From positions 248,001 to 312,000 of the forward strand of contig NZ_BAAAXV010000002.1 of NCBI RefSeq assembly GCF_039535785.1: a stretch of DNA of 64,000 bases, read 5' to 3'. This stretch comes from Nonomuraea helvata (GTDB lineage Bacteria; Actinomycetota; Actinomycetes; Streptosporangiales; Streptosporangiaceae). The position numbers and the translations under genes are program-made. Below the pieces are notes generated by a model. It ran no database searches and was not told where the DNA came from. It was given only the letters and a program-made list of their open reading frames with translations. Shown here piece by piece: positions 43,584 through 51,946 of the stretch. Position 1 is the first letter of the stretch. Each line of letters starts with the position of its first letter.

Positions 43584-44549
43584 ATGCTGCGCATCGGAGT
43601 TCTGGGGGCCGCGCGGATCGCCCCGGCCGCCCTGGTCAAGCCCGGCCGCCTCGTGCCGAGGGTCGAGGTCGCCGCCGTCGCCGCCCGTGACCGGGCAAGG
43701 GCCGAGGCGTTCGCCGCCAGGCACGGCGTCCCCAGGGTCCATGCCTCGTACGACGAACTGATCGCCGACCCGACGCTCGACGCGATCTACAACCCGCTGC
43801 CCAACGCCCTGCACGCCCCCTGGACGATCCGGGCGCTGGAGGCGGGCAAGCACGTCCTGTGCGAGAAGCCGTTCACCTCGAACGAGGCCGAGGCGCGCGA
43901 GGTGGCCGAGGCCGCGGAGAAGAGCGGCACGGTGGTGATGGAGGCGTTCCACTACCGCTACCACCCGCTGGCCGAGCGCATGCGGAAGATCGTGGCGGAG
44001 CTGGGTGAGCTGCGCCTGGTGGAGGCGTGGATGTGCTTCCCGCTGCCGCGCTTCTCCGACATTCGCTACTCGCTGGAGCTGGCGGGCGGGTCGATGATGG
44101 ACGCCGGCTCGTACGCCGTGCATGTGGCCAGACTGCTGGGCGGCGGCGAGCCGTCGGTCGTCGAGGCGCGGGCGCTCGAGCGCTCGCCGGGCGTCGACCG
44201 CGCCATGAGCGCCGCCCTGCGCTTTCCCTCGGGGGCCTCCGGGCGGGTGCACTCGTCGATGTGGTCGGGGATGCTGCTCAAGCTCGGCGTACGGGTGCGC
44301 GGCACGCGCGGAGAGATGCGGGTGAGCAACTTCGTCGCGCCGCAGTTCTTCCACCGGCTGGCGTACACGGTGGACGGCGTCAGCCGGCGCGAGAAGGTGG
44401 CCGGCGACGCCACCTACACCTGCCAGTTGCGTGCCTTCGAGTCGGCGGTGCGCACCGGCAAGGGCAACCTCACCCCGCCCGCCGACTCCGTCGCGAACAT
44501 GTCGGTCATCGACGCCATCTACCGCGCGGCCGGGTTGTCGCCCCGGTGA
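43584..44549 (+). CDS. Gfo/Idh/MocA-family oxidoreductase
   Basis: A 321-residue NAD(P)-dependent sugar or inositol dehydrogenase. The Rossmann half starts MLRIGVLGAARIAPAAL; VLCEKPFTSN carries the catalytic EKP lysine; the C-terminal half has the family MEAFHYRYHPL and GGSMMDAGSYAVH segments, with the aspartate-histidine pair. ATG 43584 was chosen because homology starts there; no strong ribosome site is adjacent, so a leaderless mRNA is possible. It precedes the galactanase by 290 bases and might handle a sugar released outside. Confidence 0.88.
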   Translation: MLRIGVLGAARIAPAALVKPGRLVPRVEVAAVAARDRARAEAFAARHGVPRVHASYDELIADPTLDAIYNPLPNALHAPWTIRALEAGKHVLCEKPFTSNEAEAREVAEAAEKSGTVVMEAFHYRYHPLAERMRKIVAELGELRLVEAWMCFPLPRFSDIRYSLELAGGSMMDAGSYAVHVARLLGGGEPSVVEARALERSPGVDRAMSAALRFPSGASGRVHSSMWSGMLLKLGVRVRGTRGEMRVSNFVAPQFFHRLAYTVDGVSRREKVAGDATYTCQLRAFESAVRTGKGNLTPPADSVANMSVIDAIYRAAGLSPR

Positions 44550-44726
44550 CGTAAGGTAGCTGCGCGACGTGGACGGGCTGCCCCTGGTAGCGGGGACTAC
44601 GGGCTCGCGTCGCCCCTACACCGAGACGGACCAGGGCCAGACGTGCAACTTCGGTGAGGTGTTCACCACCGACGGCCTGTCCCTTCCCGGGGGCCGGATT
44701 CTTCTTTATCCTCGTGCGCAAAGAGT

Positions 44727-44742
44727 CTGTGAACGTTCACAG
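44727..44742. promoter_or_regulatory. LacI-type operator O1 upstream of the galactanase gene
   Basis: CTGTGAACGTTCACAG is a perfect 16-bp palindrome with the central CG typical of LacI/GalR-family sites. It lies 96 bases before the GH53 start, near where a promoter would be. Confidence 0.7.
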
Positions 44743-44805
44743 TCCAAGGACGGCCGAATCTGTCCCTGTAGGCGCATTTTTGGGACATACAACCGCCCCA
44801 GCCAT

Positions 44806-44821
44806 CTGTGAGCGTTCACAC
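44806..44821. promoter_or_regulatory. LacI-type operator O2 upstream of the galactanase gene
   Basis: CTGTGAGCGTTCACAC repeats the O1 sequence with two changes. Its centre is 79 bases from that of O1 and about 25 bases before the ATG, a position where binding would block transcription. Two similar sites favour cooperative repression. Confidence 0.7.
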
Positions 44822-44837
44822 AAGCTAGGGAGATCGG

Positions 44838-45953
44838 ATGGCTGTCTTACGAAGGATCCGGTTCGCGCTCCTGCTCACGCTCGCGGCCCTGCTCGCGGTC
44901 GTACCGTTGAGTCCCGTCCCCGCCTCAGCCGCCACGCTGTCCATGCGCGGCGCCGACGTCTCCTCGCTCCAGCGGAGCCTGGACCTCGGGGCCAGGTACT
45001 ACAACGCCGCCGGCACGGCGGCGGACCCCCTGGACATCCTCAAGGGCGCCGGGGTCAACTACGTCCGGCTGCGCGTCTGGAACAACCCGGCGAGCGGCTA
45101 CAACAACAAGGCCAAGGTCCTGGCGTACGCCAGGACGGTCAAGGCCAAGGGCCTCGGCCTGATGATCGACTTCCACTATTCGGACACCTGGGCCGACCCG
45201 GGCAAGCAGTTCAAGCCGGCGGCGTGGGCGAGCCACGGCATCAGCCAGATCCAGACCGACGTCTACAACTACACCTACGACGTCTGCAACAGCCTGAAGG
45301 CGCAGGGCACCACGCCGGACAGCGTGCAGATCGGCAACGAGATCAACGTCGGGATGCTCTGGAACGACGGCAAGGTCGTCAACAACGACTTCACCAACCT
45401 GAGCCTGCTGCTGAAGGCCGGCTACAACGCGACCAAGGCGTGCAACAGCGGCACCCAGGTGATCATTCACACCGCCGACGCCGACAGCCTCGCGAACGCC
45501 CGCTGGTTCTACGACGGGATCCGCGCCAAGGGCGTGCCGTGGGACATCACCGCCCTGTCGTACTACTGCATGTGGCACGGCTCGCTGTCCAACCTGTCCA
45601 CGGTCCTCAACGACGTGCGCTCCCGTTACGGGAAGCCGGTCATCGTGGCGGAGACCGCCTACCCGTTCACCGCCTCCAACGCCGACAGCGAGCCGAACGT
45701 GATCGGCGGCTCGGCGCCGTGCTCCGGCTACCCGGCCACCTGGACGGGGCAGGCGAACAACTTCACCGCCGTCCAGAACACCGCCCGCGGCGCCGGCGCG
45801 ATCGGCGTCTTCTACTGGGAACCGACCTGGTACGCCATCGCGGGCAACGGCTGGGACCCCGCCAACATCAACGGCACCGGCGACCAGTGGGACAACATGG
45901 CCACCTTCAACTGGACCGGCGGCATCAACCCCAACATCAGGTGGACCCCGTAG
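44838..45953 (+). CDS. Secreted endo-beta-1,4-galactanase (GH53)
   Basis: TIM-barrel hydrolase that cuts beta-1,4-galactan side chains of pectin (type I arabinogalactan). A 371-residue precursor with signal peptide (1-32, ending PASAA). The acid/base E168 lies in VQIGNEINVG and the nucleophile E272 in VIVAETAYPF. MRGADVSSLQ and LRVWNNP are family landmarks. There is no extra carbohydrate-binding module; the protein stops right after NPNIRWTP. ATG 44838 is preceded by AGGGAGA. Control by a LacI-type repressor is likely from the two palindromes upstream; no such repressor gene is in the window. Confidence 0.94.
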   Translation: MAVLRRIRFALLLTLAALLAVVPLSPVPASAATLSMRGADVSSLQRSLDLGARYYNAAGTAADPLDILKGAGVNYVRLRVWNNPASGYNNKAKVLAYARTVKAKGLGLMIDFHYSDTWADPGKQFKPAAWASHGISQIQTDVYNYTYDVCNSLKAQGTTPDSVQIGNEINVGMLWNDGKVVNNDFTNLSLLLKAGYNATKACNSGTQVIIHTADADSLANARWFYDGIRAKGVPWDITALSYYCMWHGSLSNLSTVLNDVRSRYGKPVIVAETAYPFTASNADSEPNVIGGSAPCSGYPATWTGQANNFTAVQNTARGAGAIGVFYWEPTWYAIAGNGWDPANINGTGDQWDNMATFNWTGGINPNIRWTP

Positions 45954-46186
45954 ACAGACCATCCCAGCTGAGGCCAGGGCCCGGCCGGCGCCGGGGCTCG
46001 TACGCGTGCTCGTCCAGCCGCAAGGCGTGGGCGAGCACGTCCGTCACGCAGCGGCCGGATCCACACCCACGTTCCTGTGCCGGCAGGCTCTAGGTGACTG
46101 GTGTTTTTTGATCTATCTCGCGTCGGTCTCGCCTGTTGTGCCATGGTGATCGGTGTTGGTCACCGGGAGCGGGGAGAGACCGAGCG

Positions 46187-47818
46187 ATGGCAGTGGGCCA
46201 GACTCCGATGCAGCCGGGGTTGCTGTCCTCCACGGTGAGTTTTGTCGAGGGTCGGCTGGCGCCGAACTCGATCTACACGGTGCTGCACCGTGAGTGCCGG
46301 AATCTGTTTCCGGACGAGATGTTCGCCGACCTGTTCGCTGAGGATGGGCGCCGGTCGGTGCCGCCGATGATCGTGGCGGTGGTGATGGTGCTGCAGCGGC
46401 TGGAGGGGCTGTCGGATCGCGAGGCGGTGGATCGGTTCGCCTTCGATGTGCGGTGGAAGTACGCCGCCGGCGGGCTGGACTTCGACCATCCAGGGTTCGT
46501 GCACACCGTGCTGGTGGACATGCGGGCCCGGCTGGCCGCCTCCGACCGGCCAGACCGGATCTTCGAGCGGACCGTGGAGGTGGCCGCCCGGGCCGGGCTG
46601 ATCGGCCGCAAGCGGGTGCTGGACTCGGCACCGATCTATGACGCGGTGGCCACCCAGGACACCATCACGCTGATCCGCTCGGCGATCCGGGGCGTGCTGC
46701 GCGCCTCCGACCGGGAGTTGCGGGTCGCGCTGCGGGCGGTGATCTCCAGCGGGGACGCCTACACCGATCTCGGTAAGCCGGTCATCGACTGGACCGAACA
46801 AGCGGAGCGGGAGGCGCTGATCGACTCGCGGGCCCGCGATGGGTTCGCGCTGCTAGCCGTGCTGGACGGACGGAAGGTGGCTGAGGAGGTCGATCAGGCG
46901 GCACGATTGCTGGCCACCGTGCTCGGCCAGGACCTGCAGCACGGCGAGGACGGGGTGTTTCGGATCGCCCGCAAGGTGGCCAAGGACCGTGTCATCTCCA
47001 CCGTCGATGCCGAGGCGCGACACGGCCGCAAGACGGTGGAGCGCTCGTTCGACGGATACAAAGGCCACATCGCCGAAGACCCCGACAGCGAGATCATCAC
47101 TGCCACCCGGGTGACGGCAGGCAACGTGGGCGATGCCGAACCGGCCGCCGAACTCCTGGCTGACCTCCTGTCCGAGCAGGCCGAGCACGCCGAGCAGGCC
47201 GAGCACGCCGAGCAGGCCGAGCAGGCCGAGCAGGCCGAGCAGGCCGAGCAGGCCGAGGTTTATGGTGATGCCGCCTACGGCACCGGGCCGATGCTTGCCA
47301 AGCTCGACCGGGCGCAAATCGAGGCGATGGTCAAGACGCAGCCCTCCAGCGCGCCCGGAGGTCGCTTCACCAAGGATGCCTTCACCGTCGATCTGGAGGC
47401 CGGGCGGGTGATCTGCCCGAACCAGATCGTCAAGGAGATCCGCTGGCATCGCAATGGCAGTGGCGTGGCGGCCTTCGGCTCCGCATGCGCGGGATGCCCG
47501 CTCCGGGAGCGGTGCACCACCGCCAAGGACGGCCGCGACATCAACCTCAGCCCGCACGAGGCACACTTGGCCCGGGGCCGGGCCAACAGTGCCGATCCCG
47601 GCTGGCTGGCCCGATACCGCGCCACCCGGCCCAAGGTCGAACGCAAGATCGCGCATCTGATGCGGCGACGGCATGGCGGACGCCGCGCCCGCATGCGCGG
47701 CACCACCAAAGTCGACGCGGACTTTTCTTTGCTGGCCGCCGCTGTCAACCTGGCACGCCTGGCGGTGCTCGGCGTTACTTCCACCTCAACCGGGCGATGG
47801 GCAGCGACAATGGCCTGA
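46187..47818 (+). CDS. IS1182-family transposase with an expanded EQA repeat
   Basis: A 543-residue DDE transposase. N-terminal domain MQPGLLSSTVSFVEGRLAP and VRWKYAAGGLDFDHP match the family. The first catalytic aspartate lies in RVLDSAPIYDAVA, the second in VYGDAAYGTGPM, and the cysteine cluster CAGCPLRERC is also typical. Between residues about 330 and 357 nine EQA/EHA triplets form an uninterrupted tract, encoded by a 9-bp repeat, just before the second aspartate. It keeps the frame but lies in the catalytic insertion region. ATG 46187 has GGGGAGAG upstream. Confidence 0.92.
   Translation: MAVGQTPMQPGLLSSTVSFVEGRLAPNSIYTVLHRECRNLFPDEMFADLFAEDGRRSVPPMIVAVVMVLQRLEGLSDREAVDRFAFDVRWKYAAGGLDFDHPGFVHTVLVDMRARLAASDRPDRIFERTVEVAARAGLIGRKRVLDSAPIYDAVATQDTITLIRSAIRGVLRASDRELRVALRAVISSGDAYTDLGKPVIDWTEQAEREALIDSRARDGFALLAVLDGRKVAEEVDQAARLLATVLGQDLQHGEDGVFRIARKVAKDRVISTVDAEARHGRKTVERSFDGYKGHIAEDPDSEIITATRVTAGNVGDAEPAAELLADLLSEQAEHAEQAEHAEQAEQAEQAEQAEQAEVYGDAAYGTGPMLAKLDRAQIEAMVKTQPSSAPGGRFTKDAFTVDLEAGRVICPNQIVKEIRWHRNGSGVAAFGSACAGCPLRERCTTAKDGRDINLSPHEAHLARGRANSADPGWLARYRATRPKVERKIAHLMRRRHGGRRARMRGTTKVDADFSLLAAAVNLARLAVLGVTSTSTGRWAATMA
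47174..47257 (+). repeat. 9-bp tandem repeat inside the IS1182 transposase gene
   Basis: Nine copies of GAGCAGGCC, two of them with a G-to-C change (GAGCACGCC), then a final GAG. Unit length is a multiple of three, so copy-number changes keep the frame and vary only the length of an acidic, probably helical, linker. Confidence 0.9.
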
Positions 47819-48025
47819 CCAGGGAGAACAACCGCACGCCACGGTTACGGAAGGCCAGCGGACACCCTTCGGAACCCCTGTGGATAACTCGGCAGAGCAG
47901 GGCTGACCCGAACCCCGCAAAGGCCGGGCCACCCAAGCTCGATCACAGGCCCGGCTCAGCAGATCGCGATCGAGATTCAACCGGCCGGGATCGACCGCTT
48001 AACACCAGCGACCTAGACTCGGCGG

Positions 48026-48586
48026 ATGTCCAGAAGACAGGAGATCGCCGACGTGGCGATCGGGCTGCTCGCGGCGCAGGGCATGCGCGGCCTGACCCAC
48101 CGCGCCGTCGACAGGGCGGCCGGCCTGCCGGAGGGCTCCACCTCGTACTACTTCAGGACCCGCCAGGCGCTCCTGCGCGCGACAGCCGAACGGCTGGCCG
48201 ACCACACCGCCGCCGAGCTCACCGCGGTGGAGTCATCCCTGACCAACCGGGACGATCTGGTGGAAGCGGCGGCCGAGCTGGTCGGACAGTGGCTCACCAC
48301 CGGCCGCGAACGCCAGCTCGCCCGCTACGAGCTGTCCCTGGAGGCCACGCGCCGCCCGGAGCTGCGGGAGGCGCTGCTGGCCGGCCGCGCTCGCCTGCGT
48401 GACATGGCGGCCCGCATGCTGGACGGCTCGGGCGTGCCCGACGCCGACCGGCTGGCGGGGGATCTCATCGCATACGCCGACGGCCTGGTCCTCGATCACC
48501 TCCTCCGCCAGGGTGACCAGCCCGCCGAGGGCCCTGACCTGCTTCCCCGGATCCGCACCCTGCTGGCCGCCGCCGGCCTGAGCTGA
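48026..48586 (+). CDS. TetR-family regulator next to a P450 gene
   Basis: A 186-residue TetR protein with helix-turn-helix LTHRAVDRAAGLPEGSTSYYF and a C-terminal domain of the TetR_C type (RYELSLEATRRPELREAL). ATG 48026 is ten bases beyond the CTAG at the IS1182 right end, leaving no room for a native promoter; the AGACAGG-like sequence inside is not a ribosome site. Transcription must now come from the IS or be absent. It should bind the palindrome at 48631 and control the P450. Confidence 0.9.
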   Translation: MSRRQEIADVAIGLLAAQGMRGLTHRAVDRAAGLPEGSTSYYFRTRQALLRATAERLADHTAAELTAVESSLTNRDDLVEAAAELVGQWLTTGRERQLARYELSLEATRRPELREALLAGRARLRDMAARMLDGSGVPDADRLAGDLIAYADGLVLDHLLRQGDQPAEGPDLLPRIRTLLAAAGLS

Positions 48587-48630
48587 TCCTTCCCGAGTAC
48601 CGCCGACGGCACCGGCGCATGCCGCGGATA

Positions 48631-48646
48631 CTCTACATACGTAGAG
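48631..48646. promoter_or_regulatory. TetR-type operator before the P450 gene
   Basis: CTCTACATACGTAGAG has perfect 6-bp arms around four bases and lies 28 bases before the P450 start, between it and the TetR gene. A further GTAGAG half-site overlaps the ribosome site at 48659. Position and form fit a TetR-family operator. Confidence 0.65.
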
Positions 48647-48673
48647 CCATCTCCACCTGTAGAGGAGAACTTC

Positions 48674-49861
48674 GTGACCGAGGTGACCTTTCCGACGGAG
48701 CGCCCGTCGCCGTTCGACCCGCCCGAGGCGCTGCGCCGCTGGCGCGAGGAGGCGCCCGTCCGACCCATGAGCTATCCGGGCGGCCATCGGGGCTGGCTCG
48801 TGACCGGCTACCAGGCGGCGCGGGCCGTGCTGGCCGACCCGCGGTTCAGCAGCGAGCTCCAGAGGCTGCGCTGGCCGATCGCCTGGGAAGGGCTGGACCC
48901 GGAGAGCTTCGTCCCGCCGCCCGGCTTCTTCATGCAGATGGACCCGCCCGACCACACCCGCTTCCGCCGGCGGCTGGCCGCCCAGTTCACCGTACGCAGG
49001 CTGAAGGCGCTGGAGCCCGAGATCGAACGGATCACCGAGGAGGTCCTGGACGCCATGGAGCGCGGCGGCGCGCCCGCGGACCTGGTGCGGGAGTTCGCCC
49101 TGCCGGTGCCGTCACTCGTGATCTGCGAGCTGCTGGGCGTCCCTTACGCGGACCGCGAGCGCTTCCAGCACGACTCCGCCACGGCGCTGCGCGTCGGATC
49201 GACCCAGGAGGAGGTCACGACGGCCACGGTCTCCCTGTTCGGCTACCTGTACGAGCTGGCCGGCAGGAAGCAGGCGCAGCCGGCGGACGACCTGCTCAGC
49301 GGCCTGGCCGCCGACGGCGGCCTGACCCTGGAGGAGGTGGCGGGCGCCGGACTGCTGCTGCTGGTCGCCGGGCACGAGACCACGGCGAGCATGCTCGGCC
49401 TCGGCACGTACGTGCTGCTGGAGAACCGGGACCAGCTCGCCGCACTCCGCGCGAACCCCTCTCGGTGGGACGGCGCCGTGGAAGAGCTCCTGCGCCACCT
49501 GTCCGTCGCCCATCTCGGACCGCTCCGGGCGGCGCTGGAGGACGTCGAGATCGAGGGGCGGACCATCAGGAAGGGGGACGTGGTCACGCTGTCGATCCCC
49601 GCCGCCAACCGTGACCCGGAACACTTCCCCGACCCGGAGATCCTCGACGTCACCAAGGCCGCCCCCACGGGGCACCTCGCCTTCGGCCACGGCATCCACC
49701 AGTGCCTGGGGCACCAGCTGGCCAGGGTGGAGCTGCGCGTGGCGTATCGGGCGCTGTTCGACCGGTTCCCGGACCTGCGGCTGGCCGAGCCGTCGGAGGC
49801 GGTGCCGATGCGCACGGACATGACCATTTACGGCGTGCGCCGGTTGCCGGTGACCTGGTAG
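48674..49861 (+). CDS. Cytochrome P450, CYP105-like
   Basis: A 395-residue soluble P450. I-helix LLVAGHETTASM with the acid-alcohol pair, K-helix ExxR in EELLRHLS, and haem loop FGHGIHQCLGHQLAR with C344. The N terminus (FPTERPSPFDPPEALRRW) resembles CYP105 and related drug- and macrolide-oxidising enzymes. GTG 48674 has GAGGAGA eight bases upstream. No ferredoxin gene follows. Regulation by the upstream TetR protein is likely. The substrate is unknown; P450s under TetR control often act on xenobiotics. Confidence 0.93.
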   Translation: MTEVTFPTERPSPFDPPEALRRWREEAPVRPMSYPGGHRGWLVTGYQAARAVLADPRFSSELQRLRWPIAWEGLDPESFVPPPGFFMQMDPPDHTRFRRRLAAQFTVRRLKALEPEIERITEEVLDAMERGGAPADLVREFALPVPSLVICELLGVPYADRERFQHDSATALRVGSTQEEVTTATVSLFGYLYELAGRKQAQPADDLLSGLAADGGLTLEEVAGAGLLLLVAGHETTASMLGLGTYVLLENRDQLAALRANPSRWDGAVEELLRHLSVAHLGPLRAALEDVEIEGRTIRKGDVVTLSIPAANRDPEHFPDPEILDVTKAAPTGHLAFGHGIHQCLGHQLARVELRVAYRALFDRFPDLRLAEPSEAVPMRTDMTIYGVRRLPVTW

Positions 49862-49883
49862 CCCACGTCCCGGCGGACGATCA

Positions 49884-50116
49884 TCAGGGTCCGCCGACGG
49901 CGTACGCGCGGACGATCGTCTGGGTCAGCCGGGCGCCCGCCGAGTCGGCCACCGCGGCACGGAGGGAGACGAAGCCGGCCGGGCTCGGAGCTCGTCGGAG
50001 AACAGCCCACCGCGGAGAAGGTGTGAACAGCTCGGGGTCCCGCCGGTAGCCGGCGACGAGCTCGGCGTCGGTCACCCGCTCGCCGACTTCGGCGGTCACG
50101 TTCCCGTCTCCGTCAT
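49884..50116 (-). pseudogene. Short frameshifted relic behind the sugar permease genes
   Basis: GGAAGG precedes ATG 50116, but that frame ends after six codons (MTETGT). One base off, GTG 50099 continues VTAEVGERVTDAELVAGYRR and then DPELF to a stop at 49884. The DAELVxxYRRDPELF run resembles the start of an ECF sigma factor or similar; what follows is unrecognised. I read it as the start of a lost gene, with a frameshift and internal deletion. Confidence is low. Confidence 0.35.
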
Positions 50117-50226
50117 GAGTGTGCCTTCCGGATGGTGAACAACGATCAACCATCCTTCGCCGCAAGCCGGGATCTTGTTCCCAGGGGTGCGGGCGGCCGG
50201 AGCCGGGAACGTCGCCGACGGGCCTC

Positions 50227-51057
50227 CTAGCCCTTGAGGCCCGTGGTCGAGATGCCCTCGGTGATGCGACGCTGGAAGATCAGGAAGAAGCCCAGGATCG
50301 GGATCAGCGACAGCACCGCCATCGCGAGCATCGGGCCCCACGTGGAGCCGCTGCTGGAGTCGAGGAACGCCCGGAGCGCGAGTGGCACCGTGTAGGTGGA
50401 CACGTCGCTCAGATAGACGAGCTGGCTGAAGAAGTCGTCCCAGGTCCAGATGAAGGTGAAGATGGCGGTCGTGATCAGCGCGGGCCGCGACAGCGGCAGG
50501 ATGACCCGCCAGTACACCAGGATGGGCCCGCACCCATCGATGCGGGCCGCGTCGTCGAGCTCGCGCGGCAGCGACCGGATGAACTGCACCATCAGGAAGA
50601 TGAAGAACCCGTCCACGGCCAGGAACTTCGGCACGATCAGCGGCAGGAACGTGTCCACCCAGCCGAGATACTTGAACAGCGTGTACTGCGGCACGATCAG
50701 CACGTGGATCGGCAGCATGATCGACATCAGCATGATCGCGAACCAGAGTTTCCTGAACCGGAAGCTCAGCCGGGCGAAGGCGTAGGCCGCCATCGAGCAC
50801 GACATCACGTTCCCGGCGACGGCCGCCGCGGCGATGACGAACGAGTTCGCGAAGAACCCGCTGAAGGGCACTCCCAGCGCGGTCCACCCGGTGGCGTAGT
50901 TGTCCGCGACCACGGTGCCGGGCACCAGCCCGGGATCGGTGAAGATCTCGTCGCCGGGCTTGAACGAGGAGCTGATCAGCCAGAACAGCGGATAGAGCAT
51001 GACGAGCGCGCCCACCACGACCAGCAGGTGGACGGCCCAGCGGCGCTTAGTCGGCAT
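50227..51057 (-). CDS. Sugar ABC transporter permease, MalG type
   Basis: Inner-membrane permease of 276 residues with six membrane helices, partner of the permease at 51047. The EAA loop that contacts the ATPase is LDDAARIDGCGPILVYWRVI. C-terminal ISTTGLKG is typical of MalG-type subunits. Its ATG overlaps the end of the preceding gene by 11 bases (translational coupling). No ATPase gene is present; actinomycete sugar importers usually share the MsiK ATPase encoded elsewhere. Confidence 0.93.
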   Translation of the reverse strand: MPTKRRWAVHLLVVVGALVMLYPLFWLISSSFKPGDEIFTDPGLVPGTVVADNYATGWTALGVPFSGFFANSFVIAAAAVAGNVMSCSMAAYAFARLSFRFRKLWFAIMLMSIMLPIHVLIVPQYTLFKYLGWVDTFLPLIVPKFLAVDGFFIFLMVQFIRSLPRELDDAARIDGCGPILVYWRVILPLSRPALITTAIFTFIWTWDDFFSQLVYLSDVSTYTVPLALRAFLDSSSGSTWGPMLAMAVLSLIPILGFFLIFQRRITEGISTTGLKG

Positions 51058-51946
51058 AGTGCACCCAGTACCTCGCGGAGCGGAAGGCCAGCGCGGTGAA
51101 GACCGCGGTCACCAGGAGAAGCACCCAGGCCAGCGCGGAGGCGTAGCCCATCCGGAAGTTGCCGAAGCCCTCCTGGTAGATGAAGAGCGTGTAGAACAGC
51201 GTGGAGTCCGCCGGTCCCCCGGTTCCGCCGCTGATGATGAACGCGGGCGTGAACGCCTTGAAGGAGTTGACCGTCTGCAGCACCAGGTTGAAGAAGATGA
51301 TCGGGCTGAGCATGGGCAGCGTGATGCGGAAGAACGCGCGCACCCGGCCGGCGCCGTCCACCGCGGCGGCGTCGTAGAGCTCGGCGGGGATCTGCTTCAA
51401 CCCGGCCAGGAAGATCAGCATGGGTGAGCCGAACTGCCAGACGTGCAGCACGATCAGCGTGTAGATCGCGTACTGGGGAGTGGAGATCCAGCTCGGCCCC
51501 ACGATGCCGAAGTACCGGAGTGCGTCGTTGACCAGGCCGTCGGCCCCGAAGATCTGCCGCCAGAGGATCGCCACCGCGACGCTGCCGCCCAGGAGCGAGG
51601 GCAGGTAGTAGGCGGCGCGGTACACCCCGATGCCGCGCATGGGCCGGTTCAGCAGCACCGCGACCAGCAACGCGAACGCGCCGGACAGCGGTACGGAGAA
51701 GACGACGTAGATCAGCGTGACCCGTACGGCGTTGACGAAGTGCGGGTCGTCGGTGAGCATCCTGGCGTAGTTGTCCAGTCCCACGAAGGACGGGGTGGTG
51801 AGCAGGTCGAAGTCGGTGAACGACAGCGCCAGCGAGGCCAGGATGGGCCCGCCGGTCAGCAGGAGCAGACCGGCGAACCACGGCAGCAGCAGCAGGTAGG
51901 CCGAGCGCCCCTCTACTTGAGCAGGCGTCGGGCTTCTTCGAAGAAT
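51047..51946 (-). CDS. Sugar ABC transporter permease, MalF type, without a standard start codon
   Basis: Second permease subunit; the EAA loop is LYDAAAVDGAGRVRAFFRIT. The first ATG/GTG/TTG in frame is a GTG at 51784 (VGLDNYARM), but coding homology clearly extends upstream: YLLLLPWFAGLLLLTGG then ASLALSFTDFDLLTTPSFV is the expected first membrane helix and periplasmic entry. Upstream of that only non-standard starts exist, for example ATT at 51946 inside the SBP gene (LRRSPTPAQVEGRSAYL) or CTG codons in the helix. Either an unusual start or SBP-coupled reinitiation is used, or a start mutation has damaged the gene. The 5' boundary given here is a guess. Confidence 0.75.
   Translation of the reverse strand: MLRRSPTPAQVEGRSAYLLLLPWFAGLLLLTGGPILASLALSFTDFDLLTTPSFVGLDNYARMLTDDPHFVNAVRVTLIYVVFSVPLSGAFALLVAVLLNRPMRGIGVYRAAYYLPSLLGGSVAVAILWRQIFGADGLVNDALRYFGIVGPSWISTPQYAIYTLIVLHVWQFGSPMLIFLAGLKQIPAELYDAAAVDGAGRVRAFFRITLPMLSPIIFFNLVLQTVNSFKAFTPAFIISGGTGGPADSTLFYTLFIYQEGFGNFRMGYASALAWVLLLVTAVFTALAFRSARYWVHYAD

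Larger units (their letters stand above)
46094..48012 (+). mobile_element. IS1182-family insertion sequence, complete, with CTAG target duplication
   Basis: Terminal repeats GTGACTGGTGTT (left) and GTCGCTGGTGTT (reverse complement of right) agree at 10 of 12 positions, and CTAG flanks both ends (46090-46093 and 48013-48016). One transposase gene fills it. The 195 bases behind that gene contain no other gene. The right end lies 13 bases from the start of a TetR gene, so its native promoter has been displaced by IS sequence. Confidence 0.88.

Noticed and set aside
44550..44726. Possible tRNA or small protein gene before the GH53 operators
   Set aside because: I could not fold a cloverleaf with conserved tRNA positions, and the short open frames have no ribosome site.
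47174..47257. Possible CRISPR array
   Set aside because: Units are 9 bases without spacers and are part of a transposase coding sequence.
47879..47887. Perfect DnaA-box match TGTGGATAA
   Set aside because: Single site inside an IS element; an origin needs a cluster next to dnaA or a replication gene, none of which is here.
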